From Gammaproteobacteria bacterium (GTDB lineage: Bacteria; Pseudomonadota; Gammaproteobacteria; Methylococcales; DRLZ01), in the NCBI GenBank assembly GCA_022600935.1, contig JAHZJL010000302.1, forward strand, positions 1-33,762: a stretch of 33,762 nt of DNA, given 5' to 3'. The translations under genes were made by a program, and so were the position numbers. Every line of letters begins with the position of its first letter. Position 1 is the first letter of the stretch. Positions 17,557 to 27,079 of this stretch are shown one piece after another. Under the pieces are notes generated by a model. The model was not told where the DNA came from. It ran no database searches and worked only from the letters and a program-made list of their open reading frames with translations.

Positions 17557-18624
17557 TTATTTCAACAACTCTATAAAACGATCAATCTGTCGCGTTTCAC
17601 TGGCAAAACTGGTCACCAGCCGAATCAACACCTCGTCCTCAGAAATCTCGGCCAGGCATGTATGCGGTAGATTCCATTCATGAAAAACAGCGCCCTGCTC
17701 TCTTAGATCACTGGACAGTGATTGCTTAATGACACAGAACACTTCGTTGGTTTCCGGTTTCCAGGCTAAATGCGCTTGTGATGATTGCTGAATTCCATCA
17801 GCAAGTCGCTGTGCCATGAGATTGGCATGGGCTGCCAGTTCCAGCCATAAATCATCGTTCAAATATGCATCAAACTGACTGGCGATAAATCGTGTCTTGG
17901 AAAACAACTGTGCCGCCCGTTTTCGAATATATGGCAGATCACCAGCCATGTCAGGATTGGTAAACACCAATGCTTCAGCACACCAGCAGCCATTTTTGGT
18001 GGCGCCAAACGAGATAATATCTACACCCAGTTTCCAGGTCATTTGCGCCGGACTCAGATCCAGAGCAACCAGTGCGTTGGCAAAACGGGCGCCATCCATA
18101 TGTAATGGCAATCCCTGACGTTTGGCAATCGCGGAAATTTCCAGTATTTGATCAGGTTGATACACCGTCCCGATTTCAGTCGACTGGGTAATGGAAATTG
18201 CCATCGGTTGTCCGGCATGAATAAAATCTGCTGGAAATCGATTGATCTCGGATTCCAGAGCTACAGGATCAATCCTGCCCAATAATCCATCAACAGGCAC
18301 CAGTCTCGCGCCATGCGTAAAAAACTCAGGCGCACCACACTCATCCTCGATCATATGAGCTTCACGGTGACAGAAAACAACCCCTCCCGGTCGATTGACC
18401 GAGGCTAACGCCAGTGCATTGGCAGCAGTTCCGGTTGCCACAAAAAAAACGGCAACTTCTTTTTCAAACAACTGGTTAAAACGTTGCTCAATTGCTTTAT
18501 CCAGCTGGCTGTCACCATAAGCGACCGAAAACCCTCCAGCCTCCTGTGCAAGCCGTTCGGAAATCGCCTGATGAACTCCTGCCCAGTTATCTGATGCAAA
18601 AATCATTGATTTTGTTTGCTCCAT
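17557..18624 (-). CDS. ltaE: Low-specificity threonine aldolase family, PLP enzyme
   Basis: This 355-residue PLP enzyme of the beta-eliminating lyase family probably splits L-threonine or L-allo-threonine to glycine and acetaldehyde. The cofactor lysine is Lys210 in SFGATKNG, and HMDGARFANA near 175-184 holds the PLP-ring aspartate (Asp177). FASDNWAGVHQ at the N-terminus matches family members. The exact amino-acid preference cannot be seen. The ATG at 18624 lacks a visible ribosome binding site; an internal ATG at 18606 has GGAG 11 bases before it and would shorten the protein by 6 residues. It appears to be a single-gene unit. Confidence 0.88.
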   Translation of the reverse strand: MEQTKSMIFASDNWAGVHQAISERLAQEAGGFSVAYGDSQLDKAIEQRFNQLFEKEVAVFFVATGTAANALALASVNRPGGVVFCHREAHMIEDECGAPEFFTHGARLVPVDGLLGRIDPVALESEINRFPADFIHAGQPMAISITQSTEIGTVYQPDQILEISAIAKRQGLPLHMDGARFANALVALDLSPAQMTWKLGVDIISFGATKNGCWCAEALVFTNPDMAGDLPYIRKRAAQLFSKTRFIASQFDAYLNDDLWLELAAHANLMAQRLADGIQQSSQAHLAWKPETNEVFCVIKQSLSSDLREQGAVFHEWNLPHTCLAEISEDEVLIRLVTSFASETRQIDRFIELLK

Positions 18625-18684
18625 ACTAAATCGTTACACCAATATTCATTCGTGAATAATAATGACATAACAGTTGGTCACACC

Positions 18685-19803
18685 CTAATCAGAGCAAACA
18701 GCATTAATTAATACATCAACGATTGTGTTCTGTTCTTCAGCTTGCAAATAAGGATGCATGGGCAAACTCATCACCCGTTCCGACAATTGCGTGGCAACTG
18801 GTAACTGTGGCATCTGATCAGTGAAAACCGGCTGCTTGTGCAAAGGAACCGGGTAATGAACTGCAGTCGGAATGCCTTGCTGTTTGAGAGACTCAAGAAC
18901 CTTGTTTCTATTCTCGACTAATACCGTATATTGCGCATACACACTGGTGTTATATGCCTCGATATAGGGCGGTACCAGCGCAGATGCATCTAAACCTGAT
19001 TGATCTCGTGCAGTGAGGATCATCTCGGTATAGCGCTGCCCGATTGCAGACCTTGATTTAACTTCTTCAGGAAATAGTTGCATTTTGGCTAACAGAATTG
19101 CTGCTTGCATGGTATCCATACGAGCGTTCAATCCGATTCTGGGATGGTGATACCGTCTGTCCTGACCATGCACCCGGATTTCACGTATGGCTTGCGCCAG
19201 CTCATCATCATCGGTAAAACATGCGCCACTGTCTCCATATCCACCCAATGGTTTGGATGGAAAAAAACTGGTACAGCCAATGGCTGATAATGCACAAGAT
19301 TGACGACCGCTGTATTCAGCACCAAAACTTTGTGCGCCATCTTCAATCACCGGAATTCCATGCGCGTTAGCAATTTGATTGATGGCATCAAATTCCGCAC
19401 ACTGGCCATACAAGCTGACCGGCATGATCGCTTTTGTTTTCGGGGTAATCGCCGCTTCAATAGCCCCTGGATCAATATTGTATGTTTTGGGATCGATATC
19501 GACAAATACTGGTTTGGCACCCAGTAAGACAATCATTTCGCCAGTGGCGATAAAGGTAAACGGCGTGGTAATGACTTCATCACCAGATCCAATTCCCAAC
19601 GCCATCATCGCAACCAGCAACGCGTCTGTTCCTGATGAGACGCCGATACAGTGTTTGACCCCGATAAAGTCGGATAACAAGTCTTCTAACTCACGAACCT
19701 CCGGCCCCATGATATATTTGCCATGATCCAGTACACGATTGATATTGTCTTCAATGTGTACTCGAATCAATGCTTGTTGTGCTTTTAAGTCAATAAAATC
19801 CAT
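18685..19803 (-). CDS. wbpE: UDP-2-acetamido-3-keto-uronate aminotransferase, WbpE-like
   Basis: This is a DegT/DnrJ/EryC1-family PLP aminotransferase of 372 residues. In P. aeruginosa, WbpE adds the 3-amino group in the pathway to UDP-2,3-diacetamido-2,3-dideoxy-D-glucuronic acid, using glutamate. The family residues are clear: SSGTDALL near 57-63, EDGAQSFG at 154-161, and the cofactor lysine Lys184 in FFPSKPLGGYG. VSLYGQCAEFDAI and HGQDRRYHH are close to WbpE as I recall it. It lies 135 bases after the acetyltransferase gene on the same strand, in the order dehydrogenase, acetyltransferase, aminotransferase. Substrate is inferred from that trio. Confidence 0.9.
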   Translation of the reverse strand: MDFIDLKAQQALIRVHIEDNINRVLDHGKYIMGPEVRELEDLLSDFIGVKHCIGVSSGTDALLVAMMALGIGSGDEVITTPFTFIATGEMIVLLGAKPVFVDIDPKTYNIDPGAIEAAITPKTKAIMPVSLYGQCAEFDAINQIANAHGIPVIEDGAQSFGAEYSGRQSCALSAIGCTSFFPSKPLGGYGDSGACFTDDDELAQAIREIRVHGQDRRYHHPRIGLNARMDTMQAAILLAKMQLFPEEVKSRSAIGQRYTEMILTARDQSGLDASALVPPYIEAYNTSVYAQYTVLVENRNKVLESLKQQGIPTAVHYPVPLHKQPVFTDQMPQLPVATQLSERVMSLPMHPYLQAEEQNTIVDVLINAVCSD

Positions 19804-19938
19804 AGATTATTTTACGTTGAATTCAGTTTAAATCAGGGGATATATGTGAGAAACAATTTCTGCATCAAAGCAGAATAAGCCAGCAAGCGCTGCCTGACAT
19901 ACCAAGAAAAGGGACTTTTTTCCTAATTAACACAATGG

Positions 19939-20526
19939 TCACTCACAGGAAATGAGTTGACATTGATTGTTATTGAGACGGTAACGATCTCCGGTGTGTC
20001 GACACTGAGTTTCTGCATGTCCTTCAAGTGGCAGATCCAGTTGTTCACCGAATCGGCTGATCCAGCCAATTTGCCGAGCCGGAACACCAACCATTAACGC
20101 AAAATCCGGCACATCATTCTTGATCACAGCACCCGCGCCAACAAATGCGTATTCACCAATTGTTACACCACAAACAATGGTGCAGTTTGCTCCCAGCGTG
20201 GCTCCTCTGCAGATACGGGTATCTTTGTATTCATGTTTACGGGAAATAGCTGACCTGGGATTGTAGACATTGGTAAACACCATGCTTGGACCACAAAATA
20301 CGTCATCCTCGATATACACGTTATCGTATACCGAAACATTATTTTGAATTTTGACATTGTGCCCAATCGTGACCTTGTTGCCGATAAACACATTCTGCCC
20401 CAGTGAACAATTGTCGCCAATCACTGCTTGCGAACAGACGTGTGTCCAGTGCCAAATAGCGGTATCGGCTCCAATTGTTGCACCGGCATCGATGATACTG
20501 GTTGGATGCGCCTGATAGTCAGACAT
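19939..20526 (-). CDS. wbpD: UDP-3-amino-uronate N-acetyltransferase, WbpD-like
   Basis: This 195-residue protein is a left-handed beta-helix acyltransferase with hexapeptide repeats (for example [20 protein letters not shown] and [14 protein letters not shown]). WbpD moves acetyl from acetyl-CoA onto the 3-amino group of the UDP-sugar made by Wbp[32 protein letters not shown] and [11 protein letters not shown] match WbpD closely as I recall it. The start directly abuts the dehydrogenase stop (TGAATG), so the two are translationally coupled. The last 25 residues, including a Cys in [11 protein letters not shown], extend past the helix as in relatives. Confidence 0.92.
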   Translation of the reverse strand: MSDYQAHPTSIIDAGATIGADTAIWHWTHVCSQAVIGDNCSLGQNVFIGNKVTIGHNVKIQNNVSVYDNVYIEDDVFCGPSMVFTNVYNPRSAISRKHEYKDTRICRGATLGANCTIVCGVTIGEYAFVGAGAVIKNDVPDFALMVGVPARQIGWISRFGEQLDLPLEGHAETQCRHTGDRYRLNNNQCQLISCE

Positions 20527-21582
20527 TCAGATTTCCAGAGGTAATGAGACGGTGCGACCGTCACGCGCAGACAGATAAGCTGCTATCAGTAATTCAAGGG
20601 ATTTCAAACCTTCTCGACCGTCGGTCTCGGGTTCAGCCTGCCCTCGTAACACATCGACAACATTTTTATAATACAAAGGATGACCGAACCCATATAGGGA
20701 TGTGGTTTCATAGTTGGCATCGATAATCTTGTCGTCGTAATCCTGCTTATCGGCAAATTCCCAATGCTGAATCTCATTGACAGCGATTCCACCGACCCGC
20801 ACCGTGCCTTTTTCTCCGAGAATGGTAATCGAGCCTTCATAGTTTTTGGGATAAGTGAGCATGGTTACATTCATCGACCCCATGGCTCCGTTTCGCCATT
20901 TAATATTGAGAACTCCGGTATCTTCAACCTCGATATCCCTGTCCAGGGTTCCGGTCATGGCCTGCACACAGTCAACCGGACCAATCAGCCAATCAATTAA
21001 ATCCACATAATGACTGGCCTGATTCATGAATGCACCGCCATCCAGCTCCCAGGTTCCCCGCCATTTCGCGGAATCGTAATAATGTTGTGGCCTGGACCAG
21101 AACACATTGAGATTGACCATGTAGATGCGGCCAAAACGTTTTTCGGTGATCACTCGTTTCAGCAGCTGCAAGGTACTGTTACGCCTGTTTTGCTTGACAA
21201 CAAACAAACGCACATTGGCCTGATCACAGGCCTTGACCATATTGACACCATCCTGCCAGCGGGTTGCCATTGGTTTCTCGGTAACAACATGGACGCCTTT
21301 AGCGGCTGATCTGACAGTTTGTTCAGGATGAAAGCCGGATGGTGTACACAACGCGACCACATCACATTCACACTCATCGAGCAATTGATCGAGACTGGAA
21401 AAACCTGAGACCCCCTGCTCTTCAACAGCTTTTGCTAATGACTGTTGATCAGTATCACAGACTCCGACTAATTGCAGGTCGTTATGTGTCTTGATTGCTT
21501 CAAAATGATTCCTGGAAATCCGTCCACAGCCGACGACAGCAATCCTGATTGTCTTATCTTTAGGGATCGGTTGCATGTCCAA
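20527..21582 (-). CDS. wlbA: UDP-GlcNAc-uronate 3-dehydrogenase, WlbA/WbpB-like (Gfo/Idh/MocA family)
   Basis: This 351-residue NAD-dependent oxidoreductase has the Rossmann motif VVGCGRIS at residues 16-23 and the family motif EKPMAT at 102-107. In this pathway the enzyme oxidises C3 of UDP-N-acetylglucosaminuronic acid to give the ketone used by WbpE. The long stretch GGAFMNQASHYVDLIDWLIG and KQNRRN are more like Bordetella-type WlbA than P. aeruginosa WbpB as I remember them. The two types differ in how NADH is reoxidised. It is the first gene of the three-gene set; the enzymes before (WbpA) and after (WbpI epimerase) are not in the window. Confidence 0.88.
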   Translation of the reverse strand: MDMQPIPKDKTIRIAVVGCGRISRNHFEAIKTHNDLQLVGVCDTDQQSLAKAVEEQGVSGFSSLDQLLDECECDVVALCTPSGFHPEQTVRSAAKGVHVVTEKPMATRWQDGVNMVKACDQANVRLFVVKQNRRNSTLQLLKRVITEKRFGRIYMVNLNVFWSRPQHYYDSAKWRGTWELDGGAFMNQASHYVDLIDWLIGPVDCVQAMTGTLDRDIEVEDTGVLNIKWRNGAMGSMNVTMLTYPKNYEGSITILGEKGTVRVGGIAVNEIQHWEFADKQDYDDKIIDANYETTSLYGFGHPLYYKNVVDVLRGQAEPETDGREGLKSLELLIAAYLSARDGRTVSLPLEI

Positions 21583-21770
21583 CCTCTATGTCATTAATCA
21601 CTATTTGTTAATCCAGTTGCTGTAAGGTTGTTTACTGTCATTAAAGTATTTCTTCGTTTAGTCACAAATTGGATAGTTATCAATAACCTGGTCTGTTCCA
21701 TCACTCATCGGTTTAAACCCTTTTCCAGTTCAACTAAAGAAATTCAACGGTTTAGTTTTTCAATTGACGT

Positions 21771-22715
21771 TTAAGGGCGAAGAACCATAAACAATTGACC
21801 CTGTTTGCTCAGCGTCATGCCATCGACACCGATTTCTTTTAAGACCAGACCTGAATCGATTGAATCACCAATGCGGTATTTTCGCATATTGATGATCACA
21901 AACGCATTTTCAGCATTTTCTTCCTGCACATAAACATTTATCGTCATCTCGGGAATTTGTTCCTGAAAATCTCTTGGCATTTGTTCTAGCAAAGGAATTC
22001 GTTTTTTCTGCACCGGCTTTTGTTTGACTGCCGGACGCTTTCTGGCTGGTTGTTGAACCACTTGTTTAACAACAGGTTTTGCTTTAACGCCTGGGTTGGC
22101 AATATTGGGTTTCACTGAAGGCGGCGTTTTCAGACGACGGGGAGGCGCTTGATTTAACAGTGTTCCTGTCTTGTCGTTGATATCTGGTTGAGCTGGCACA
22201 GGTTGTTGCTGTAACTTTTCAGGCTTAGTGGCAGTTTTGCGGGTCTGTTGTAAATTCGCTTTAGGTCTATTATTGTGCTGCTCTCGCAGTTGCTGCTCTG
22301 ATTTTGCTTTCAGATCATGAATGGAAGTAGGAAACCGGGTAATTGCATTTGAGGGATTGCGTATTTGAGAAAGCGTTGATTCAGGCCTTGTTTGAACTCT
22401 GTTATCGGGTTTGGGTTTTGGTGGAAATGTTTTCGCCGAAACACCAGAAACATTTGGTTGTTTGGGCTGAATTTGTTTTAAATTTGAATTGTGAACAGGT
22501 TCTGACTCTTCAGTCTTTAAGTGATCCGGCTTGTTTTGATTGAATGTGTTCCAGGCAAACCAGATCAGATTCAGAACAATCAGGATGATAACAATGATCA
22601 CACCCCAACGGGACCGTGAGTGATGTGTGTGATTTTCAGACAATCCGATTGCAGGCGGCTGCTGGTGTCTCCGTTCCCGCTCCACTTTTCGCAAGGCATC
22701 CAGAATATATGACAT
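21771..22715 (-). CDS. gspB: GspB-type general secretion pathway protein
   Basis: GspB (ExeB) works with ExeA to place the type II secretin in the outer membrane. The 314-residue protein starts MSYILDALRKVERERR, the usual motif, has one membrane helix at about 37-55, and then a long periplasmic linker rich in Pro, Lys and Gln (about 60-240). The C-terminal GspB domain (about 245-314) includes INVYVQEENAENAFVIIN and KYRIGDSIDSGLVL. It starts one base after the exeA stop, so the pair is one operon. The secretin and other gsp genes are not in the window. Confidence 0.92.
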   Translation of the reverse strand: MSYILDALRKVERERRHQQPPAIGLSENHTHHSRSRWGVIIVIILIVLNLIWFAWNTFNQNKPDHLKTEESEPVHNSNLKQIQPKQPNVSGVSAKTFPPKPKPDNRVQTRPESTLSQIRNPSNAITRFPTSIHDLKAKSEQQLREQHNNRPKANLQQTRKTATKPEKLQQQPVPAQPDINDKTGTLLNQAPPRRLKTPPSVKPNIANPGVKAKPVVKQVVQQPARKRPAVKQKPVQKKRIPLLEQMPRDFQEQIPEMTINVYVQEENAENAFVIINMRKYRIGDSIDSGLVLKEIGVDGMTLSKQGQLFMVLRP

Positions 22716-22716
22716 G

Positions 22717-24375
22717 TTATTGACCAGATGTAATCAGTTGTGGGTGTTGATAACTAGAATATTGATTTAATAAAATCCAGGTTTTGGGTCCGACAATACC
22801 ATCCGCCACCAACCCGTTTTGACCTTGAAAACGAGCGACGCGTTGCTCCAGTTCATTATCAAATACATTGGGTTGTATGGCAATCGGGCTTTGTTTATCG
22901 GCAAGATGTAATAACTTCCGCAGCTTGATCACATTTTCATTCTGATCTCCGTTACGCAATACATATTTACCTGTACCCGGTATTTTCCAGAGCTGTACAA
23001 CATGGCCATTCCAGAATGGCATGAGCTGATTGAGATCGGTTTTTATTCTGTGTTCACCACTCAAGTCCAGCTCAACCTTATTGTCTTTGAACTGTCTAAA
23101 AACCAGATGATGAGTATCACCATTGGCACCTTCCAGCTCAAGAATTGCAGGACGGTTAAGTTTTATAATTTGACGCCAGTTGGCCTTATCGATCAAACAA
23201 CCATAACCTTGTGGCTTGATTGCGCGACAGGGATCCTCGATCTGCTTTTCGTCAACACTCAAGTCATACAGGGACAATAATTTAAGAAAAGCATTCTGCA
23301 GGGACAAGTCATGATTCAGCAGCACATCACTTAATGCCACAGGATTCGATTCACTCTTGCCTTGAACAGGTTTTGAGCCTGTTTCTGGTGGTTTATCCGG
23401 TTTGATCGTTTTGCTGGTCCTGACGGGTTGCGTATGCTCTACCGCAGATACTTGATTTTCAGGAACTGTAGTGTCTTCGCGGTTAAACCAGAGTAATACA
23501 CCGGTCAACATCAGTACTGCACCAAGAACCAATGCCGTCATCGCCGTTCTCCAGGGAAACTGCTTCCCGGCATCCAGTATTTCATTAGCCGCCTGAGTTA
23601 CCAACCGTGTATTGACTTGTTGCATGTTTTTACTGAAAGCACCCAGCAGGGAACGATCGGCAATTGTATTAATGAGTCTGGGTATCCCTTTCGAACGTTT
23701 AAAAACAGTCCGTATAGCCTGGCTGGAAAACAAATCAGGCCTGCCGTTGACTTTGGATATACGGTGTTTGATGTAATCTCTGGTCTGATAAAAATCCAGA
23801 GGATCAAGATGAAAGCGCCCGGTAATCCGCTGACTGAGCTGGCGTAGCTCTTTGCAGTTCAGTAATGTATTGAGTTCCGGCTGGCCAACCAGAATAATCT
23901 GCAATAACTTGGTCTGCCGGGTTTCCAGATTGGTTAACAGGCGAATCTGCTCCAGTACGTCATGACTCAGGTTCTGCGCTTCATCAATCAGCAACACCGT
24001 GCGCCTGCCCTGGGCATGGGATTCAAGCAGATGCGTGTTCAGGACATCGGTCAATACCTTGATGCTGGTTGTCTGTTTTGGATAGTCAAGACCCAACTCA
24101 TCACAGATTGTAGCAATCAGCTCCAGTGAGCTGAGTTTGGGATTGAGCACCAGAGCCAGATCGACATTATCCGGCAGCTGGTCCATCAGACAATGGCATA
24201 ATGTTGTTTTGCCTGTGCCAACCTCACCGGTTAAGGAAACAAATCCGCCACCTTCTCTTAACCCGAACAATAGATGCGCCAGCGCTTCCTCATGCAGATT
24301 GCTGAGAAACAGAAAACTGGGATCCGGAGCGATGGAAAACGGTTCTGACGACAGCTGGAAGTGTTGTAAATACAA
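22717..24375 (-). CDS. exeA: ExeA/GspA-type ATPase with peptidoglycan-binding domain
   Basis: ExeA is an inner-membrane AAA ATPase that binds peptidoglycan and helps the type II secretin pass the cell wall. The 552-residue protein has a cytoplasmic ATPase domain with Walker A GEVGTGKTT at 50-58 and Walker B VLLIDEA near 127-133. A membrane helix follows at about 277-297. The periplasmic part has a C39-peptidase-like fold at about 360-465 and a peptidoglycan-binding domain at about 475-545 (VARFQGQNGLVADGIVG). The start is TTG, chosen because the family begins MYL.HF; no strong ribosome binding site is seen. Next to surface sugar genes it might instead serve polysaccharide export, as related AAA proteins do. 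Confidence 0.9.
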   Translation of the reverse strand: MYLQHFQLSSEPFSIAPDPSFLFLSNLHEEALAHLLFGLREGGGFVSLTGEVGTGKTTLCHCLMDQLPDNVDLALVLNPKLSSLELIATICDELGLDYPKQTTSIKVLTDVLNTHLLESHAQGRRTVLLIDEAQNLSHDVLEQIRLLTNLETRQTKLLQIILVGQPELNTLLNCKELRQLSQRITGRFHLDPLDFYQTRDYIKHRISKVNGRPDLFSSQAIRTVFKRSKGIPRLINTIADRSLLGAFSKNMQQVNTRLVTQAANEILDAGKQFPWRTAMTALVLGAVLMLTGVLLWFNREDTTVPENQVSAVEHTQPVRTSKTIKPDKPPETGSKPVQGKSESNPVALSDVLLNHDLSLQNAFLKLLSLYDLSVDEKQIEDPCRAIKPQGYGCLIDKANWRQIIKLNRPAILELEGANGDTHHLVFRQFKDNKVELDLSGEHRIKTDLNQLMPFWNGHVVQLWKIPGTGKYVLRNGDQNENVIKLRKLLHLADKQSPIAIQPNVFDNELEQRVARFQGQNGLVADGIVGPKTWILLNQYSSYQHPQLITSGQ

Positions 24376-24583
24376 AATACTGAGGATAGTTAAATAGTGA
24401 TAGCTGTCGTTAATTGAATCTAATGATGCAAGAGGCTAATAAATTCATTGTTAAAAAAGTCACTTGTTTATAGCATCGAGCCATAGTCATTTGGGTTGTT
24501 AAGCAATATTTAGATCAATACATGTCTATTAAAGACTGATTCAAAACCATAGAATTCCGATTCATACTGAAAACATCGGTCAT

Positions 24584-25507
24584 TCAAATATCAACCATGG
24601 AATTTAAACATTGTTCAAGACCAAGTTGCCAGTCAGGTATACGCAAACTGAACTGCCGGTACAACTTGTCTGTATTCATGACTGAATACTGTGGACGCGC
24701 TGCCGCACAGGGAAATGCTTCACTGTCGATTGGCTCTATGACAGCACAATCAGATGGCAATAATCCGTTTGCTATCGCATATTCGCGAATTTTCCAGGCA
24801 AACCCACACCACGACGTTTCGCCAGAGCTGGTTAAATGATAAACACCTGACTCAAAAACCTGTAGTTGCCCATTCTTGACTGACTGGGCAATCACCATTG
24901 CTGTAACTTCGGCAATTTGCCGTGCAAGTGTCGGGGAACCCACCTGATCGTCAACCACTCTGATAATGTCTCGTTCTTTCATCAAACGCAGCATCGTCAA
25001 CAAAAAGTTATGACCACGATTCGCGTAAACCCAGGAGGTCCTCAGAATCAAATGAGGGATCCCGCATTGTTGAATTGCCTGTTCGCCGTTTAGTTTGGTT
25101 TCACCGTAAACGTTAATCGGTTGTTTGACATCATCTTCCAGATAAGGTTTATCTGCTTGACCAGGAAACACATAGTCTGTCGAATAATGAATCACAACCG
25201 CCTGGTATTGACCGGCTGCTTCGGCAATAATTCCCGGAGCTTCTGCATTCACAGCATAAGCAGCATCACGATCAGTTTCGGCCTTGTCAACTGCAGTATA
25301 GGCCGCAGCATTAATGATGATATCCGGTTTAACCAAATCTATGGCGCTACGAATTGAATCCGGTTGTTGCAGATCGACGTTCACCTGACAACGGGCCCGG
25401 TCAGCCACAACCACCTGACCAAGACTGGCCATGGTTTGCTGTAGTTCCCAGGCAACCTGCCCTCGATGACCAATGATGAGAATACGCAGAGGTATGCGCT
25501 GTTTCAT
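24584..25507 (-). CDS. rfbD: dTDP-4-dehydrorhamnose reductase
   Basis: RfbD (RmlD) catalyses the last step of dTDP-L-rhamnose synthesis, the reduction of the 4-keto sugar. The 307-residue protein has the nucleotide-binding motif GHRGQVA near the N-terminus, INAAAYTAVDKAE, the STDYVF region, and the catalytic YGETK. The ATG at 25507 is preferred over a TTG two codons upstream. It is the last gene of rfbBACD, 18 bases after rfbC. Confidence 0.95.
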   Translation of the reverse strand: MKQRIPLRILIIGHRGQVAWELQQTMASLGQVVVADRARCQVNVDLQQPDSIRSAIDLVKPDIIINAAAYTAVDKAETDRDAAYAVNAEAPGIIAEAAGQYQAVVIHYSTDYVFPGQADKPYLEDDVKQPINVYGETKLNGEQAIQQCGIPHLILRTSWVYANRGHNFLLTMLRLMKERDIIRVVDDQVGSPTLARQIAEVTAMVIAQSVKNGQLQVFESGVYHLTSSGETSWCGFAWKIREYAIANGLLPSDCAVIEPIDSEAFPCAAARPQYSVMNTDKLYRQFSLRIPDWQLGLEQCLNSMVDI

Positions 25508-25525
25508 TATCAATACGGGAAGAAG

Positions 25526-26080
25526 CTAATCCGCTTTCGGTACGGCATCTGCGGGCAAAGATTCCAGAAAATATCCGGCTGCATCTTTCTCTGACACTAT
25601 CGGCTCAGTGACTGGCCAGTCGATAGCCAGTTGCGGATCATCCCAACGAATACAGTATTCAGCAAGTTTAAGATATTGCGAAGTGCATTTGTAAGATACC
25701 AGAGCAGTTTCACTCAGCACACAAAAACCATGCGCAAAGCCTGGTGGAATATAGAGTTGCCGATGATTGGTATGGCTCAGATTTACACCAACCCATTGCT
25801 TGAAATAATACGAATCCGCACGAATATCCACTGCAACATCAAAAATCTCACCTTGCATCACTGAAACCAGTTTTCCCTGGCCTTGAGGATTCTGGTAGTG
25901 CAGGCCACGGAGTACATTGGCATTGGAAAACGACAAGTTATCCTGCACAAACGACTCTCTGATACCGGCTTCCATGTAACGCAACTGATTCCAGGTTTCC
26001 TTGAAATACCCACGCTCATCCGGGTAACAATCTGTCTCTATCAGTTTGACTCCTGGTAATGCAGTATCAGTCACTTTCAT
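25526..26080 (-). CDS. rfbC: dTDP-4-dehydrorhamnose 3,5-epimerase
   Basis: RfbC (RmlC) epimerises C3 and C5 of dTDP-4-keto-6-deoxyglucose. The 184-residue cupin protein has the catalytic histidine in [10 protein letters not shown], the strand IFDVAVDIR, the conserved [13 protein letters not shown], and YKCTSQY followed by IRWDDP near the C-terminus. The length is normal. The start overlaps the rfbA stop by four bases. Confidence 0.96.
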   Translation of the reverse strand: MKVTDTALPGVKLIETDCYPDERGYFKETWNQLRYMEAGIRESFVQDNLSFSNANVLRGLHYQNPQGQGKLVSVMQGEIFDVAVDIRADSYYFKQWVGVNLSHTNHRQLYIPPGFAHGFCVLSETALVSYKCTSQYLKLAEYCIRWDDPQLAIDWPVTEPIVSEKDAAGYFLESLPADAVPKAD

Positions 26081-26976
26081 TTGGGACGTCCAATCGATAA
26101 TATTCTGTGCAAATACTGACCATATTCATTTTTACTTAAACTATCTGCCATTTGCTGTAATTGATCCACACTGATCCAGCCAGAATTAAACGCTATTTCC
26201 TCGGGACAACAGATTTTCAATCCCTGGCGTTCCTCAATGGTTTGAATAAAATTGGATGCCTGCATCAATGAACTGTGGGTACCGGTATCGAGCCAGGCAA
26301 ATCCGCGCCTCAGTCGCTCGACCCGCAATTGATTCTGCTCAAGATACAATCGATTCAAATCGGTAATTTCCAGCTCACCCCGTGCTGATGGTTTGAGACT
26401 TGCTGCCAGATCGGTCACCTGCTGATCATAAAAATACAATCCGGTAATCGCATAGTTTGATTTCGGCTGTTTTGGCTTCTCTTCAATCGTCACAACCTGA
26501 CCTGACTCATCAAACTCGACCACTCCATAACGCTCAGGATCATTCACCCAGTAACCGAATACCGTTGCGCCATCCTGGCGCTGGTCAGCAATTTGCAAGG
26601 ACTGTTGAAAACTGTGTCCGTAAAAAATGTTATCGCCCAGTACCAGACAACTGGGCTGATCGTCAATAAAAGACTTGCCAATAATAAACGCTTCCGCCAG
26701 CCCATTGGGCTCGGGTTGAACAGCATACTGCAGAGTGATTCCCCATTGCGAACCATCTCCAATCAAATTCTCGAACAAGGCCTGGTCATGCGGTGTGGTA
26801 ATTAGCAAAATCTCGCGAATCCCGGTCAGCATCAAAACACATAAAGGGTAATAAACCATGGGTTTATCATAAACCGGGAGCAGTTGCTTGCTGATTGATT
26901 GAGTGAGAGGATGCAGACGGGTTCCGGCACCACCGGCCAGAATGATTCCTTTGCGCTGTGTGGATTGAATTGTCAT
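26077..26976 (-). CDS. rfbA: Glucose-1-phosphate thymidylyltransferase
   Basis: RfbA (RmlA) makes dTDP-glucose from dTTP and glucose-1-phosphate, the first step of dTDP-sugar synthesis. The 299-residue protein has [20 protein letters not shown] at about 15-34, the nucleotide-binding signature, then DKPMVYYPL and [19 protein letters not shown] in the sugar-binding part. The length is typical. It lies 103 bases after the rfbB stop and overlaps rfbC by four bases. Confidence 0.97.
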   Translation of the reverse strand: MTIQSTQRKGIILAGGAGTRLHPLTQSISKQLLPVYDKPMVYYPLCVLMLTGIREILLITTPHDQALFENLIGDGSQWGITLQYAVQPEPNGLAEAFIIGKSFIDDQPSCLVLGDNIFYGHSFQQSLQIADQRQDGATVFGYWVNDPERYGVVEFDESGQVVTIEEKPKQPKSNYAITGLYFYDQQVTDLAASLKPSARGELEITDLNRLYLEQNQLRVERLRRGFAWLDTGTHSSLMQASNFIQTIEERQGLKICCPEEIAFNSGWISVDQLQQMADSLSKNEYGQYLHRILSIGRPK

Positions 26977-27079
26977 TGTTAGTTGTTATTATCTGGTCAA
27001 TTGATTACGCCATGACATCGCTGACGCCTATCTTAATCCATATTGATTGTCTGATCGCTCACTATGACATCTCTTAAGA

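Noticed and set aside
19858-19875. TTCTGC/GCAGAA hairpin between the acetyltransferase and aminotransferase genes
   Set aside because: Only six pairs and no T-run on the transcribed strand, so no terminator call.
21731-21760. AACTAAA/TTTAGTT hairpin with T-run between gspB and the dehydrogenase gene
   Set aside because: The stem is AT-rich and the T-run is on the + strand, while both neighbouring genes are on the - strand.
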